DNA of 64,000 nucleotides from Janthinobacterium sp. 64 (GCF_002813325.1 NZ_PHUG01000001.1:1-64000), one strand, 5' to 3'. Positions 25,285-34,976 are shown, counted from the stretch's first letter. Numbers and translations: made by a program. The notes: a model not told the origin generated them from the sequence alone.

Positions 25285-26055
25285 TCACAAGGACGGTGGC
25301 GGCGCGTCGCCAGCGTCCTTGTACACCAGTTCGATCAGGGTGTCGTCCGCATAGCGGGTATCGCCCACGGGCGCCAGGAAGGACGTGCCGCCATTTTTTA
25401 CCTGCAGCGCGACGCGGCGCTCCCCGTCGAGCAGGGTGGCGCTGGCGATGGCAGGATCGCTGTGCGTGCCCATCTTGAGTGCGTCGGCTGCGCACCAGTC
25501 GGTGGTGCGCAGCTTGGCGGCGACCAAGGTGCGTATCAAAAATGGGATCTCTTTCTTGGCAATGGCGACCGTCACCTGGCATTGCAGGCGCAAGTCGCCC
25601 AGGCGGCGCATGCCGGGCGGCACATCGTCGCTGCGGACGCTGGCCTGCCAGCGGAACTGGCCTTGCTTCCTGTTTGTGACCAGGTCCGCATCTTCGCTGT
25701 CGGCTTGCGCACTGCGGGGCAGCACAAAGCTGCCATTGGCCGACAGGGGCACGGTGATCGTGGTGTCGCTGCCGGCGATGCGCAATGCCACATCCTGCAT
25801 GATGTCCGCCGGAGCGTCGGGGCCGGGAATCAGCTGGAAGCGCACTTCGCGCGCCTTCGGTGCCAGTGCATGGTGGTCGTCAAAGGCATCGAGGCCCGCC
25901 GCCATCACGCGGTAGGATTTGAGTTCCGGATTGCGGATGCTGTTGACGTGGATGGTCTGGCTGGTGTCGGCCGCTGCGTCAGCCTGCGTGCCGGCGTGCG
26001 CCGTGCAGTGGCTGAGGGCCAGGATGGCGAGGACGGGAAGGAAAGAAGGGTGCAC
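25285..26055 (-). CDS. Exported protein of unknown function
   Basis: A 256-residue secreted protein, no family recognised. With the GTG start at 26055 it begins with a clean signal peptide, HPSFLPVLAILALSHCTAHA cut before GTQA; an ATG at 26091 would add twelve residues in front. The mature part is beta-rich with charged turns and two cysteines. A segment LQCQVTVAIAKKEIPFL and a C-terminal strand VALQVKNGGTSFLAPVGDTRYADDTLIELVYKD suggest an immunoglobulin- or jelly-roll-like fold. It follows the monooxygenase locus but on a separate unit, 64 bp upstream of the beta-lactamase start. Confidence 0.6.
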   Translation of the reverse strand: MHPSFLPVLAILALSHCTAHAGTQADAAADTSQTIHVNSIRNPELKSYRVMAAGLDAFDDHHALAPKAREVRFQLIPGPDAPADIMQDVALRIAGSDTTITVPLSANGSFVLPRSAQADSEDADLVTNRKQGQFRWQASVRSDDVPPGMRRLGDLRLQCQVTVAIAKKEIPFLIRTLVAAKLRTTDWCAADALKMGTHSDPAIASATLLDGERRVALQVKNGGTSFLAPVGDTRYADDTLIELVYKDAGDAPPPSL

Positions 26056-26118
26056 GTAGCCGCCTGTTTTTTTAACATGGCAAGCTAACATGAATGGCGA
26101 GACTTGTCACTGGCGCCG

Positions 26119-27510
26119 TCAGGCCGCCGCCAGCGCCCCCTCGCCCGGTGCGATGCTGACCTGGCGGCCCGCGTGATCGGCGGGCAGGCGCGGGCCCTGG
26201 CCGAAGACCTTGTGGCGCAGGGTGCCTTCCTCGTATTGGGTGCGGTAGCGACCGCGCCGCTGCAGTTCCGGCACGATGTGGCTTACCACGTCGGCCATGC
26301 TGTCGTGGGCCACGGCGAAGGCGAGATTGAAGCCGTCGATACCCGTGTCATCGAGCCAGCTTTCCAGCTGGTCGGCCACCTGGCGCGCATCGCCCACCAG
26401 CACCGGGCCGCGTCCGCCCAGGCCGATGTATTCGGCTGCCTCGCGCACCGTCCACTTGCGGTCCGGGTCGGCCTGGCTGAACGAAGCCAGCGCCGAGCGG
26501 CCGGCCGGGGAATCGATGTAGTCGATGGTGGCATCGAGCGGGTAGCGGCTGAAATCGACGCCCGTCCAACCGGACAGCAGCACGAGCGCCGCCTCGATAT
26601 TCACGTGGCGCAGATAATCAGCGTGCTTGGCGCGCGCTTCCGCTTCCGTGGGGCCCGTGATGACGAGCGCCTGCGCGTAGATCAGCAGCGCATCGCCATC
26701 GCGCCCGCTTTGCCGCACGGCGGCGCGCAAGTCGTCCGCATAGCGTTTCACCACCGTCTTGCTGGGGCCACTGACGAAGGTCGCTTCCGCGTGGCGTGCC
26801 GCAAAGCGCGTGCCGCGCGGCGAGGTGCCCGCCTGGTACAGCAGGGGCGTGCGCTGCGGCGACGGCTCGCACAAATGGATGCCGGGCACCTGGTAGTGGC
26901 GCCCGGCATGGTTGATCGGATGGACCTTGGCCGGATCGGCGTAGATGCCGCGCGCCTTGTCGTTGACGACGGCGTCGTCGTCCCAGCTTTTTTCCCACAG
27001 CTTGTAGACGACGTCGAGGTATTCGTCGGCCAGGTCGTAGCGCTCGTCATGACCCAGTTGCTGCTGCAAACCCAGGTTGCGCGCCGCGCTGTCCAGATAG
27101 CCGGTGACGATGTTCCAGCCGATGCGCCCTCCCGTCAGGTGGTCGAGCGTGGAGATCCGGCGCGCGAACGTGTACGGGTGCTCGTAGGTGAGGGCGCAGG
27201 TGACGCCGAAACCCAGGTGCGTGGTGGCCTGCGCCATGATGGGCACGAGCGCCAGCGGGTCGTTCAGCGGCACTTGCACGCCGTGTTCCAGGGCCGCATC
27301 GAGGCTGCCCCGGTACACGTCATACACGCCCAGCACGTCGGCCAGGAACACCGCGTCGAACAGGCCCGTTTCCAGCAGCTGCGCCAGCTCCGTCCAGTGC
27401 GCGGGGTCGGTATAGCGGTGGCTGCGGTCGCGCGCATGCGTCCACAGCCCCGGCGACTGGTGGCCGACGGTATTCATCTGGAAGGCGTTGAAGCGTATCG
27501 TCTTTGCCAT
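26119..27510 (-). CDS. FMNH2-dependent LLM-class monooxygenase (NtaA/SnaA/DszA family)
   Basis: A 463-residue flavin-dependent oxygenase of the bacterial luciferase superfamily, nitrilotriacetate/DszA branch. Seen: LLETGLFDAVFLADVLGVYDVY, TCALTYEHPYTFARRISTLDHLTGGRIGWNIVTGY (family signature), SPQRTPLLYQAGTSPRG, and LVGDARQVADQLESWLDDTGIDGFNLAFA. It needs reduced FMN, which the divergent SsuE reductase could supply. Third gene of the sfnB-metQ-LLM operon, 3 bp after metQ. The substrate is probably an organosulfur compound such as a sulfone, judged from context. Confidence 0.88.
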   Translation of the reverse strand: MAKTIRFNAFQMNTVGHQSPGLWTHARDRSHRYTDPAHWTELAQLLETGLFDAVFLADVLGVYDVYRGSLDAALEHGVQVPLNDPLALVPIMAQATTHLGFGVTCALTYEHPYTFARRISTLDHLTGGRIGWNIVTGYLDSAARNLGLQQQLGHDERYDLADEYLDVVYKLWEKSWDDDAVVNDKARGIYADPAKVHPINHAGRHYQVPGIHLCEPSPQRTPLLYQAGTSPRGTRFAARHAEATFVSGPSKTVVKRYADDLRAAVRQSGRDGDALLIYAQALVITGPTEAEARAKHADYLRHVNIEAALVLLSGWTGVDFSRYPLDATIDYIDSPAGRSALASFSQADPDRKWTVREAAEYIGLGGRGPVLVGDARQVADQLESWLDDTGIDGFNLAFAVAHDSMADVVSHIVPELQRRGRYRTQYEEGTLRHKVFGQGPRLPADHAGRQVSIAPGEGALAAA

Positions 27511-27513
27511 GGC

Positions 27514-28341
27514 TTATTTCGCGGCTGTCTGCAACGCTTGCTGGTAATCGGGTTTCGAATAGCCGGCAAAGTGTTTATTTGTGATGGCGAGGAATTCGCG
27601 CGAGCGGTAGGCGGCCGCCAGGTCTTTCGCGAACTGCTTGTCCTTGTCGGCCGTGCGGATGGCCACCAGGTTGATGTAGTTGGGCGAGATCTTCTCGGCC
27701 ACCAGCGCCTCCGTCAGCTTCAGCCCCGACGCCAGCGCGTAATTGCCGTTGATGAAGGAATAGTCGGTGTCGCCCAGCGAGCGTGGCAGCTGCGCCGCCT
27801 CCAGCGGCAGCAGCTTGATTTTCTTCGTGTTGACGGCGATATCCTTTTCCGACGCGCGCACGGGGTCGAAGCTGGGGCGCAGCTTGATCCATCCCAGCTG
27901 GTCGAGCAGCACCAGCGCGCGCGCCTGGTTGGTCGGATCGTTCGGCAAGCCCACCGTCGTGCCTTCCTTCACGTCGTCCAGCGTCTTGTGCTTCTTGCTG
28001 TAGATGGCGATCGGCGCCGTGGGTATCGTGATCAGGTCCGTCAGCGCCAGCTTGTGCTCCAGCGCGAATTTTTTTAAATAGACGATGTGCTGGAAGACGT
28101 TGGCGTCGAGCGAACCCTCGGCCAGCGCGAAGTTCGGCTGGATGTAGTCGTTGAATTCCACCAGCCTGACCTTGTAGCCCTGTTTTTCCAGTATCGGCTT
28201 GATGCCCAGCTTGATCTGGTCCGCGTACGGCCCGGCGCTGGTGCCAATGGTGATGTCTTTCGGGTCCTTGGCGTGGGCGAAGCTGGCCGTCAAGGCCAGG
28301 GTCAGGGCGGTGAGGAGGATGCTGCGGCGGGCGATGCTCAT
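27514..28341 (-). CDS. MetQ/NlpA-family periplasmic binding protein
   Basis: A 275-residue substrate-binding protein of the methionine ABC-importer family. Signal peptide SIARRSILLTALTLALTASFAHA with no lipobox, so soluble rather than a lipoprotein. Family motifs: IGTSAGPYADQIKLGIKPILEKQGYKV, FNDYIQPNFALAEGSLDANVFQHIVYLKKF, TVGLPNDPTNQARALVLL, DYSFINGNYA. No metN (ATPase) or metI (permease) is adjacent; it must borrow a transporter elsewhere. The neighbours suggest its ligand is a sulfur compound. Confidence 0.85.
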   Translation of the reverse strand: MSIARRSILLTALTLALTASFAHAKDPKDITIGTSAGPYADQIKLGIKPILEKQGYKVRLVEFNDYIQPNFALAEGSLDANVFQHIVYLKKFALEHKLALTDLITIPTAPIAIYSKKHKTLDDVKEGTTVGLPNDPTNQARALVLLDQLGWIKLRPSFDPVRASEKDIAVNTKKIKLLPLEAAQLPRSLGDTDYSFINGNYALASGLKLTEALVAEKISPNYINLVAIRTADKDKQFAKDLAAAYRSREFLAITNKHFAGYSKPDYQQALQTAAK

Positions 28342-28362
28342 GGTGGCTCCTTGGTGAGTGAA

Positions 28363-29577
28363 TCAGGAATATGCCGTCGGCTCGGGCACTGTGCCTGTCA
28401 AGGCAAAGCGTCCCAGGTCGCGCAGCTTGTAGTCGATGGGGTCGTGCAGGGTATGCACGCGCACGTTGCGCCAGTAGCGGTCGAAGCCATACTGGGCCGA
28501 GGTGGAGCGGGCGCCCGTCAGTTCGAACATCTGGCTGCTGATCTCCAGGCCCGCCTGGTGCGCCAGGCATTTGGCTTCGGCCACGGCCACGGCCAGCAAG
28601 CCCCGTTCGCGCGCCGTCACCAGCGCACCCTTGCGAAACACCTTTTCCAGTTCTTGCGCCGCAGCGTCGGCCAGCACTTGCGCGGGGCGCAGCAAGAGCC
28701 ACAGCTGGCCGTAGCGGTGCTGCACCAATGGGTCGTCCGTTGCCTTGGCCACGCCCGAGGCAAACCAGGCTTTCGCCTGTACGTCCGTGTACTGGCGCGC
28801 CGCCTCGAACGCGCCTTCGGCGATACCCAGATACAAATTCGCCATGATCAGCTGCGCGATCTGCGAGCGCACGGTCGCTTGCGGCGTGGCGGCCTGCGCG
28901 GGCGCCTGCAGCACGAGGTCGCGCGGCAGGGCGACAGCGTGGAAATGCACATTGCCGCTGTCCGTCTGGCGCTGGCCGAAGGCATCCCAGTCCGCCTGCA
29001 CGGTGATGCCATCGTGGCGCGTGGGCAGGGCGGCGATCAGCGCCGTCTGCGTGGGCGCATGCCAGGCCGAGACGGTCAGCCAGTCGGAACCGACGGAGCC
29101 GGAAGAAAAGCTCTTGATGCCGTCAAGGAGATAGCCGTCGTCGCTGTCGCTGGCCGTGACTCTTTTGTCGAGGGGATTGAGGGCATTGCCCCAGAACAGG
29201 CGCTCGTCGACGGTCAGGGTGAGCAGGCGGCGCTGCTGCTGCGCGCTGCCATACAGCTGCAAACCGGCCAGCTGCAAATGGTGGAAACCGAAGACGTGCG
29301 CCAGCGCGCTGTCGGCCCGCGCCAGGATGCGGATCACCTGGTAGACGAGGGGCCACGACGCGCCCTGGCCGCCGAATTCCACGGGAATCGACAAGGTCAG
29401 CAAGCCTGAATCGCGCAGCCATTCGCGTTCCTGCGCCGCATGGCCGCCGGCCTGGTCGCGGGCATTGGCCGTTTCGGCCAGGCGCGCGGCCAGCGAGGTG
29501 GCGATGCGGATGGCGTCTTGCAGGGGTTCCGTCACGGGCGGCTGGGGCTGGGCGGCATGGAGTAAAGCGCTAGACAT
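28363..29577 (-). CDS. sfnB: SfnB-type sulfur acquisition flavin oxidoreductase (acyl-CoA dehydrogenase fold)
   Basis: A 404-residue protein of the DszC/SfnB branch of acyl-CoA dehydrogenases, which are FMNH2-dependent monooxygenases for organosulfur compounds. Seen: LRDSGLLTLSIPVEFGGQGASWPLVYQVIRILARADSALAHVFGFHHLQL and TASDSDDGYLLDGIKSFSSGSVGSDWLTV, plus the C-terminal helical bundle with TGARSTSAQYGFDRYWRNVRVHTLHDP. First gene of the minus-strand sulfur operon. Start 29577 (MSSALLH) or 29586 (MSLMSS) are both possible; a CTGGA site lies upstream. Divergent from ssuE. Confidence 0.85.
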   Translation of the reverse strand: MSSALLHAAQPQPPVTEPLQDAIRIATSLAARLAETANARDQAGGHAAQEREWLRDSGLLTLSIPVEFGGQGASWPLVYQVIRILARADSALAHVFGFHHLQLAGLQLYGSAQQQRRLLTLTVDERLFWGNALNPLDKRVTASDSDDGYLLDGIKSFSSGSVGSDWLTVSAWHAPTQTALIAALPTRHDGITVQADWDAFGQRQTDSGNVHFHAVALPRDLVLQAPAQAATPQATVRSQIAQLIMANLYLGIAEGAFEAARQYTDVQAKAWFASGVAKATDDPLVQHRYGQLWLLLRPAQVLADAAAQELEKVFRKGALVTARERGLLAVAVAEAKCLAHQAGLEISSQMFELTGARSTSAQYGFDRYWRNVRVHTLHDPIDYKLRDLGRFALTGTVPEPTAYS

Positions 29578-29632
29578 GAGTGACATTCCAGAAAGACGAT
29601 GACGCCGATATTGCACCGCCAGGCGCGTGCCG

Positions 29633-29662
29633 TACACGAAGAAAACCGCGCATGGATATGCG
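29633..29662 (-). promoter_or_regulatory. Probable sulfur-regulator site facing sfnB
   Basis: Read on the minus strand this is the same 30-bp element as at 29726 and 22684 (CGCATATC at its start, TTCGT near its end), identical to the ssuE copy at 20 of 30 positions and pointed towards sfnB, 55 bp before its start. It is the weakest of the three copies in the middle section. Confidence 0.5.
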
Positions 29663-29725
29663 AAAAAAGCCGCGCGGCAGAATGCGCGATGGCGTGCGGG
29701 GCGTCAGGCCCGGATAGTCAAAAAA

Positions 29726-29755
29726 CGCATATCGAAGCGCGAAAGCATTCGTTTT
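29726..29755 (+). promoter_or_regulatory. Probable sulfur-regulator site facing ssuE
   Basis: A 30-bp element, CGCATATC at the left and ATTCGTTTT at the right, 76 bp before the ssuE start codon and pointed towards it. A second copy points the other way to sfnB, and a third stands before the serine acetyltransferase gene. Spacing and orientation fit a LysR-type activator such as CysB, Cbl or SsuR. Confidence 0.6.
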
Positions 29756-29831
29756 GCGGGGCCGCTGATGGCGATAGGCTGCAAGCATCCGGGCAACGCC
29801 ACTTTCGATCACCTACAGGGACGGGCATCAC

Positions 29832-30452
29832 ATGAGCATCTTGTTATTGGGCGGTAGCCCGCAACTCCCATCGAGTTCCAGCCGCTTGCTGCTGCATATC
29901 GGCGAACAGCTGGCGCTGCAGGGCCACAGCTGCGCCAGACTGCATGTGCGCGACTTGCCGGCGCGTGCGCTGCTGCTGGCCGACTACGACGATGCGGCGA
30001 TTGCCCGCGCCGTGCGCGACGTGGCCGACGCCGACGCCATCGTGATCGCCACGCCCATCTACAAGGCGTCGTATACAGGGCTGCTGAAAGCTTTCCTCGA
30101 CCTGCTGCCGCAAGATGGCCTGGCCGGCAAGCTGGTGCTGCCGCTGGCCACGGGCGGCGGCCATGCGCATACCCTGGCGCTCGACTATGCGCTGCGTCCC
30201 GTGCTCCATGCGCTGGGCGCCAAGCAGGTGTTTACCAGCATCTACGCCAATGCACAGCAGCTGGACTGGCACGAAGAACGGGGCCTGAGCCTGGACGCGC
30301 CGATTGCCGCACGCGTGCAGGCCGGCATCGAGGAGCTTGCCACGGGCCTGTTCGTGCTGCAGGGCCGCCGTCCGAGCGCACCGGCCGATATTTCAGTACC
30401 CGTGCGTACGCTGCAAGAGCAGCCTTACGCTCCCCACTATCAAGCCGCCTGA
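29832..30452 (+). CDS. ssuE: NADPH-dependent FMN reductase of sulfonate utilisation
   Basis: A 206-residue flavodoxin-fold reductase that makes FMNH2 for the SsuD monooxygenase. Seen: the phosphate-binding loop in LLGGSPQLPSSSSRLLLHI, and IATPIYKASYTGLLKAFLDLLPQDGLAGKLVLPLATGGG, the NADPH_dep_FMN_red signature. ATG 29832 follows an ACAGGGACGGGC site. First gene of ssuEADCB; 24 bp before ssuA. Probably induced under sulfate limitation through the upstream element. Confidence 0.92.
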   Translation: MSILLLGGSPQLPSSSSRLLLHIGEQLALQGHSCARLHVRDLPARALLLADYDDAAIARAVRDVADADAIVIATPIYKASYTGLLKAFLDLLPQDGLAGKLVLPLATGGGHAHTLALDYALRPVLHALGAKQVFTSIYANAQQLDWHEERGLSLDAPIAARVQAGIEELATGLFVLQGRRPSAPADISVPVRTLQEQPYAPHYQAA

Positions 30453-30476
30453 TTATTTACCGACCAAGGAACCACC

Positions 30477-31475
30477 ATGACACACCGCCACGCACAACGA
30501 CTTTCGCGCCGTACCACTTTGGGCTTGCTGTTTGCCGCCGCTGCTGGCGTGATGGCGGCCGGCATGCCGGCTGCGGCGCTCGCGCAAACCAAGGCAGAGG
30601 TGCGTATTGGCTACCAGAAATACGGCACCCTGACCCTGCTGAAGGGGCGCGGCACGCTGGAAAAACGCCTGGCCGAACAGGGCGTGGGCGTGAAATGGAC
30701 GGAATTCCCGGCCGGCCCCGTGCTGCTGGAAGGCTTGAACGTGGGCAGCATCGATTTCGGCACCGTGGGCGAGGCGCCGCCGATCTTCGCCCAGGCGGCC
30801 GGCGCCAACCTGGTCTACGTCGGCAATGAGCCGGCGTCGCCGGCCAGCGAAGCCATCGTCGTGCCCAAGGGTTCCGGCCTGCGCACCCTGGCCGACTTGA
30901 AGGGCAAGAAGATCGCCCTGAACAAGGGCTCGAACGTGCATTACCTGTTATTGAAAGCGCTGGAAAAGGCCGGCGTCGCCTACGCCGACATCCAGCCCGT
31001 GTTCCTGCCGCCGGCCGATGCGCGCGCCGCTTTCGAGCGGGGCAGCGTGGATGCCTGGGCCATCTGGGATCCGTTCCTGGCGGCCGCCGAAAAGCAGCTG
31101 GGCGCGCGCGTACTGGCCGATGGCAAGGGCCTGGTGGCGAACTACCAGTTTTACCTGGCTTCGCGCACGTATGCGGAAAAGCATCCCGAGATCCTGCGCA
31201 TCGTGCTCGATGAAGTGGCGAAGGTCGATGACTGGGGCCGCAACAACCCGGACGAAGTGGCGACGATTCTCGCCGCACAGACAGGCTTGAGCAAGGATGT
31301 CGTGGCGCTGGCCGCCTCGCGCTATGCGTATGGCGTCAAACCCGTGTCCGTCGACGTCATCGCTTCGCAGCAAAGGGTGGCGGACGCCTTTTCCAGCCTG
31401 AAGCTGATACCCAAACCGATCATCGTCAAGGACGCGCTGCTGCCGGCGCGCCAGCTCGCTACCAGCGCAAAATAA
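30477..31475 (+). CDS. ssuA: Sulfonate ABC transporter binding protein
   Basis: A 332-residue periplasmic binding protein for aliphatic sulfonates. A signal peptide with arginine pair is seen (RTTLGLLFAAAAGVMAAGMPAAALA). Family motifs: IGYQKYGTLTLLKGRGTLEKRL, GPVLLEGLNVGSIDFGTVGEAPPIFAQAAGANLVYVG, LKGKKIALNKGSNVHYLLLKALEKAGV, and WAIWDPFLAAAE. AAGGAACCACC precedes the ATG. Second gene of the ssu operon, 12 bp before ssuD. Confidence 0.93.
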   Translation: MTHRHAQRLSRRTTLGLLFAAAAGVMAAGMPAAALAQTKAEVRIGYQKYGTLTLLKGRGTLEKRLAEQGVGVKWTEFPAGPVLLEGLNVGSIDFGTVGEAPPIFAQAAGANLVYVGNEPASPASEAIVVPKGSGLRTLADLKGKKIALNKGSNVHYLLLKALEKAGVAYADIQPVFLPPADARAAFERGSVDAWAIWDPFLAAAEKQLGARVLADGKGLVANYQFYLASRTYAEKHPEILRIVLDEVAKVDDWGRNNPDEVATILAAQTGLSKDVVALAASRYAYGVKPVSVDVIASQQRVADAFSSLKLIPKPIIVKDALLPARQLATSAK

Positions 31476-31487
31476 GGAACAACTATC

Positions 31488-32648
31488 ATGTCATTGAATG
31501 TCTTCTGGTTCATCCCCACCCACGGCGACAGCCGTTACCTGGGCACGTCGCAGGGCGCGCGTCCCGTCGATGCCGATTATTTGCGCCAGGTGGCCGTGGC
31601 CGCCGACACGCTCGGCTACGACGGCGTGCTGCTGCCGACGGGCCGCTCCTGCGAAGATGCATGGGTGGTGGCCTCGTCGCTGATCAGCGTGACGCAAAAG
31701 CTCAAATTCCTCGTGGCCATCCGCCCCGGCCTGTCCACGCCCGGCCTGGCCGTGCGCATGGCGTCCACGTTTGACCGCCTGTCGAACGGGCGCTTGCTGA
31801 TCAACGTCGTCACGGGTGGCGACCAGGGCGAGCTGGAAGCGGACGGCCTGTTTGCCGACCACGCCAAGCGCTATGAAATCTCCGATGAATTCATCAAGGT
31901 GTGGCGCGCCACCTTGGCGGGCGAGGGCGGCGCGGCCGGCTACGATTTCGAGGGCAGGCATATCCAGGTGAAGGGTGCGAAAACCCTGTATCCGCCCGTG
32001 CAGAAACCGTATCCACCGCTGTATTTCGGCGGTTCGTCGGAACCGGCGCATGCACTGGCGGCCGAGCAGATGGACGTGTACCTGACGTGGGGCGAGCCGC
32101 CCGCTGCCGTCGCCGAGAAAATCGCCGACATTCGCGCGCGCGCGGCAAAACACGGTCGCACGGTCCGGTTTGGCATCCGCTTGCACGTGATCGTGCGCGA
32201 AACGAACGAGGCGGCCTGGCGCGCGGCCGATGAACTGATCAGCCATCTGGACGACGACATCATCGCCAAGGCGCAGGCGGCCTTCGGCAAGATGGATTCC
32301 GTGGGCCAGCAGCGCATGGCGGCCCTGCATGGCGGGCGGCGCGACAAGCTCGAAGTGTCGCCCAACCTGTGGGCCGGCGTGGGCCTGGTGCGCGGCGGCG
32401 CGGGCACGGCCCTCGTGGGCGACGGGCCGACCGTCGTGGCGCGCATGCAGGAATACGCGGACCTGGGCATCGACACCTTCATTTTTTCGGGCTACCCGCA
32501 CCTGGAAGAAGCGTACCGCTTTGCCGAACTGGTGTTCCCGCTGCTGGGCAAGGGCAAGGCCGTGGGTGAGCAGTCCTTGAGCGGCCCTTTCGGCGAAGTC
32601 ATGGCCAGCAATATCGTGCCGGCCGCGCCACAGAAAAAGGCGGCCTGA
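31488..32648 (+). CDS. ssuD: FMNH2-dependent alkanesulfonate monooxygenase
   Basis: A 386-residue luciferase-fold enzyme that splits alkanesulfonates into aldehyde and sulfite using FMNH2 from SsuE. The sequence is canonical: [105 protein letters not shown]. Length agrees with SsuD of E. coli and Pseudomonas. AAGGAACAAC ribosome binding site. One base separates its stop from ssuC. Confidence 0.95.
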   Translation: MSLNVFWFIPTHGDSRYLGTSQGARPVDADYLRQVAVAADTLGYDGVLLPTGRSCEDAWVVASSLISVTQKLKFLVAIRPGLSTPGLAVRMASTFDRLSNGRLLINVVTGGDQGELEADGLFADHAKRYEISDEFIKVWRATLAGEGGAAGYDFEGRHIQVKGAKTLYPPVQKPYPPLYFGGSSEPAHALAAEQMDVYLTWGEPPAAVAEKIADIRARAAKHGRTVRFGIRLHVIVRETNEAAWRAADELISHLDDDIIAKAQAAFGKMDSVGQQRMAALHGGRRDKLEVSPNLWAGVGLVRGGAGTALVGDGPTVVARMQEYADLGIDTFIFSGYPHLEEAYRFAELVFPLLGKGKAVGEQSLSGPFGEVMASNIVPAAPQKKAA

Positions 32649-32649
32649 G

Positions 32650-33441
32650 ATGGCGGCCGCCTCCATACAACGGGCAGGCGCCGCGCCGTGGCGTGATTCG
32701 CTGGCGCCGTGGGCCTTGCCCGTGGCGCTGCTGCTGGCCTGGCAGCTGGCGGCGCAGTGGGGCTGGCTGTCGAGCCGCATCCTGCCCGAGCCGTGGGCCG
32801 TGGCGAAAGCCTTCTGGCACCTGGCCGCCTCGGGCGAATTGTGGCTGCACCTGAAAACGAGCTTGTGGCGCGCCACGGTGGGTTTTGCCGTCGGCGCGGG
32901 ACTGGGCTTGCTGCTGGGCTTATTGACGGGCAGCTTCCGCCATGCGGAAACCCTGCTCGACACGACCCTGCAAATGGTGCGCAACATCCCGGCCCTCGCT
33001 TTGATTCCGCTGGTGATCCTGTGGTTCGGCATCGATGAAACGGCCAAGCTGTTTCTGCTGGCCGTCGGCGTCTTCTTTCCCGTCTACCTGAACACCTTCC
33101 ACGGCATCCGTTCGGCTGACCAGGGCTTGATCGAAATGGCGAAAAGCTATGGTCTCTCGGGCTGGCCGCTGTACCGCGACGTGATCCTGCCCGCCGCCAT
33201 GCCGTCCATTCTGGTCGGCGTGCGCTTTTCGCTGGGCCTCGTGTGGGTGCTGCTGATCGTCGCCGAAACCATTTCGGCGCAGGCCGGCATCGGCTACATG
33301 ACCATGAATGCCCGCGAATTTCTGCAAACGGACGTGGTGCTGGTGGGGATTTTGCTGTACGCCTTGCTGGGCAAGCTGGCCGACCTGTTTTCGCGCCGGC
33401 TGGAGCGCCACTGCCTGCGCTGGAATCCCGCCTACCGATAG
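32650..33441 (+). CDS. ssuC: Sulfonate ABC transporter permease
   Basis: A 263-residue inner-membrane permease of the SsuC/TauC family with about six hydrophobic helices. The EAA loop that contacts the ATPase is visible at [36 protein letters not shown], and [21 protein letters not shown] is typical of the family. The ATG overlaps the ssuD end closely (TGAGATG), indicating translational coupling. Confidence 0.93.
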   Translation: MAAASIQRAGAAPWRDSLAPWALPVALLLAWQLAAQWGWLSSRILPEPWAVAKAFWHLAASGELWLHLKTSLWRATVGFAVGAGLGLLLGLLTGSFRHAETLLDTTLQMVRNIPALALIPLVILWFGIDETAKLFLLAVGVFFPVYLNTFHGIRSADQGLIEMAKSYGLSGWPLYRDVILPAAMPSILVGVRFSLGLVWVLLIVAETISAQAGIGYMTMNAREFLQTDVVLVGILLYALLGKLADLFSRRLERHCLRWNPAYR

Positions 33442-33466
33442 TGACGAAATGAGGAAAGAAAATACC

Positions 33467-34309
33467 ATGCTGCTCGCTCCCATCCAGATCGAAACGGATT
33501 TTTTGTCGCACTTCGTGCAGTACGACCCGGCCAGCGCGCCGCCGCAGGCGAAGGTCGCCCCGCAAGCTCCGTTGGCGCGCCGTGGCGTGCCTTTGGAACT
33601 GACGCAATTGAGCAAGGCCTATGGCGAACGCCCAGTGTTGAAAAACGTCGACCTGCAACTGGAAGCGGGAGAGTTCGTCGCCATCGTGGGGCGCAGCGGC
33701 TGCGGCAAGAGTACCTTGCTGCGCTCGATCGCGGGACTGGAAAGCATCGATGACGGCAGCATCGCCATCGGCAGCGGCGTGGGCGCGCCCGACATCCGCA
33801 TCATGTTCCAGGAATCGCGTCTGCTGCCGTGGAAGACGGTGCTCGACAACGTGGCCTTGGGGCTACCCCGCTGCGTCGGCGCGGCGGCCGCCTCGCTGTG
33901 GACGGTGGGCCTGGCCGAGCGGGCCGACGACTGGCCGTCGGCCCTGTCGGGCGGGCAGAAGCAGCGCGTGGCGCTGGCGCGCGCCCTCGTGCACGAGCCG
34001 CAACTGCTGCTGCTCGACGAACCCCTGGGCGCGCTCGACGCCCTGACGCGCATCGAGATGCAGCAGCTGATCGAGTCGCTGTGGCTGGCGCGGGGCTTTA
34101 CGGCCGTGCTGGTGACGCACGACGTGGCCGAAGCCGTGGCCCTGGCCGACCGCGTGCTGCTGATCGAGGATGGCCAGATCACCATGGACGTGCAGGTGGA
34201 CTTGCCGCGCCCGCGCCAGCGCGGCCATGCGGCTTTCGCCGCGCTGGAGCAGGCTATCTTGTCGCGCGTGCTGCAGCCGCAGGGTCGGACAACTGCGCCA
34301 GCACGATGA
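33467..34309 (+). CDS. ssuB: Sulfonate ABC transporter ATPase
   Basis: A 280-residue ABC ATPase. Walker [11 protein letters not shown]-loop [10 protein letters not shown], signature LSGGQKQR, Walker [13 protein letters not shown], and the H-loop [12 protein letters not shown] are all present. An N-terminal extension of about 45 residues before [13 protein letters not shown] is longer than in E. coli SsuB but usual in betaproteobacteria. Start ATG 33467 follows GAGGAAAG. Its last 56 bp overlap the convergent HAD phosphatase gene. Last gene of the ssu operon. Confidence 0.93.
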   Translation: MLLAPIQIETDFLSHFVQYDPASAPPQAKVAPQAPLARRGVPLELTQLSKAYGERPVLKNVDLQLEAGEFVAIVGRSGCGKSTLLRSIAGLESIDDGSIAIGSGVGAPDIRIMFQESRLLPWKTVLDNVALGLPRCVGAAAASLWTVGLAERADDWPSALSGGQKQRVALARALVHEPQLLLLDEPLGALDALTRIEMQQLIESLWLARGFTAVLVTHDVAEAVALADRVLLIEDGQITMDVQVDLPRPRQRGHAAFAALEQAILSRVLQPQGRTTAPAR

Positions 34310-34976
34310 ACCCATCCGCATCGACGCTTGCCACGATGGCTTCATAATTGGCGATGGCAGGGTGGCGCGTGGCCAGCGGGTGCGCATGCGTGGCGGTGAC
34401 GACGATGACCTTCGCGCCCGCCGCTTCACCGGCCTCGATGCCGACGGACGCATCCTCGAACACCAGGCACTCGGCTGGCGCCACGCCCAGTTTTTCCGCG
34501 GCCAGCAGGTAGCAATCGGGTTTTGGTTTGCCGGCCTTGACGTCTTCCGCCGTCACCATGATGGCGGGGATCGGCATGCCGGCCGCCTTCAGGCGGGCCG
34601 TGGCCAGCGCGCGCGGCGCCGAGGTGACGATGGCCCATTGCGCGGGCGGCAGCGATTGCAAAAAGCGCAGCGCGCCCGCGATTTCAATAATCCCTTCCAC
34701 ATCGATGATTTCCGCATCCGTGATGCCCTGCGATTCGCGCTGCGCGTCGACGCCGGGCAAGCGCAGCTTGGCGATGGTGTCGACCGAGCGCGCGCCGTGA
34801 ATGGTAGGCAGGAACGCCGCCACGTCGAGGCCCTGACGCTGCGCCCACGTGCTCCAGATGCGTTCGGCGGCGGCGATGGAATTGATGACGGTGCCGTCCA
34901 TGTCGAACAGAAAAGCGCGGTAGCGGCCGGCGGCCGACGGTAGCGGGGATGAAGACGGCGAGGGCAGTGCGGACAT
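34254..34976 (-). CDS. HAD-family sugar-phosphatase-like hydrolase
   Basis: A 240-residue HAD subfamily IA hydrolase similar to the small sugar phosphate phosphatases (YfbT/glycerol-3-phosphatase type). Motif [13 protein letters not shown], motif [10 protein letters not shown], motif III lysine in [19 protein letters not shown], motif [22 protein letters not shown]. Start 34976 ([11 protein letters not shown]) has AAGGAAG upstream; the frame extends further without support. The 3' end overlaps ssuB. Substrate not predictable. Confidence 0.88.
   Translation of the reverse strand: MSALPSPSSSPLPSAAGRYRAFLFDMDGTVINSIAAAERIWSTWAQRQGLDVAAFLPTIHGARSVDTIAKLRLPGVDAQRESQGITDAEIIDVEGIIEIAGALRFLQSLPPAQWAIVTSAPRALATARLKAAGMPIPAIMVTAEDVKAGKPKPDCYLLAAEKLGVAPAECLVFEDASVGIEAGEAAGAKVIVVTATHAHPLATRHPAIANYEAIVASVDADGFIVLAQLSDPAAAARATR

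Noticed and set aside
26104..28077. Long plus-strand frame opposite the monooxygenase and MetQ genes
   Set aside because: Shadow of two conserved minus-strand genes; no motif of its own.
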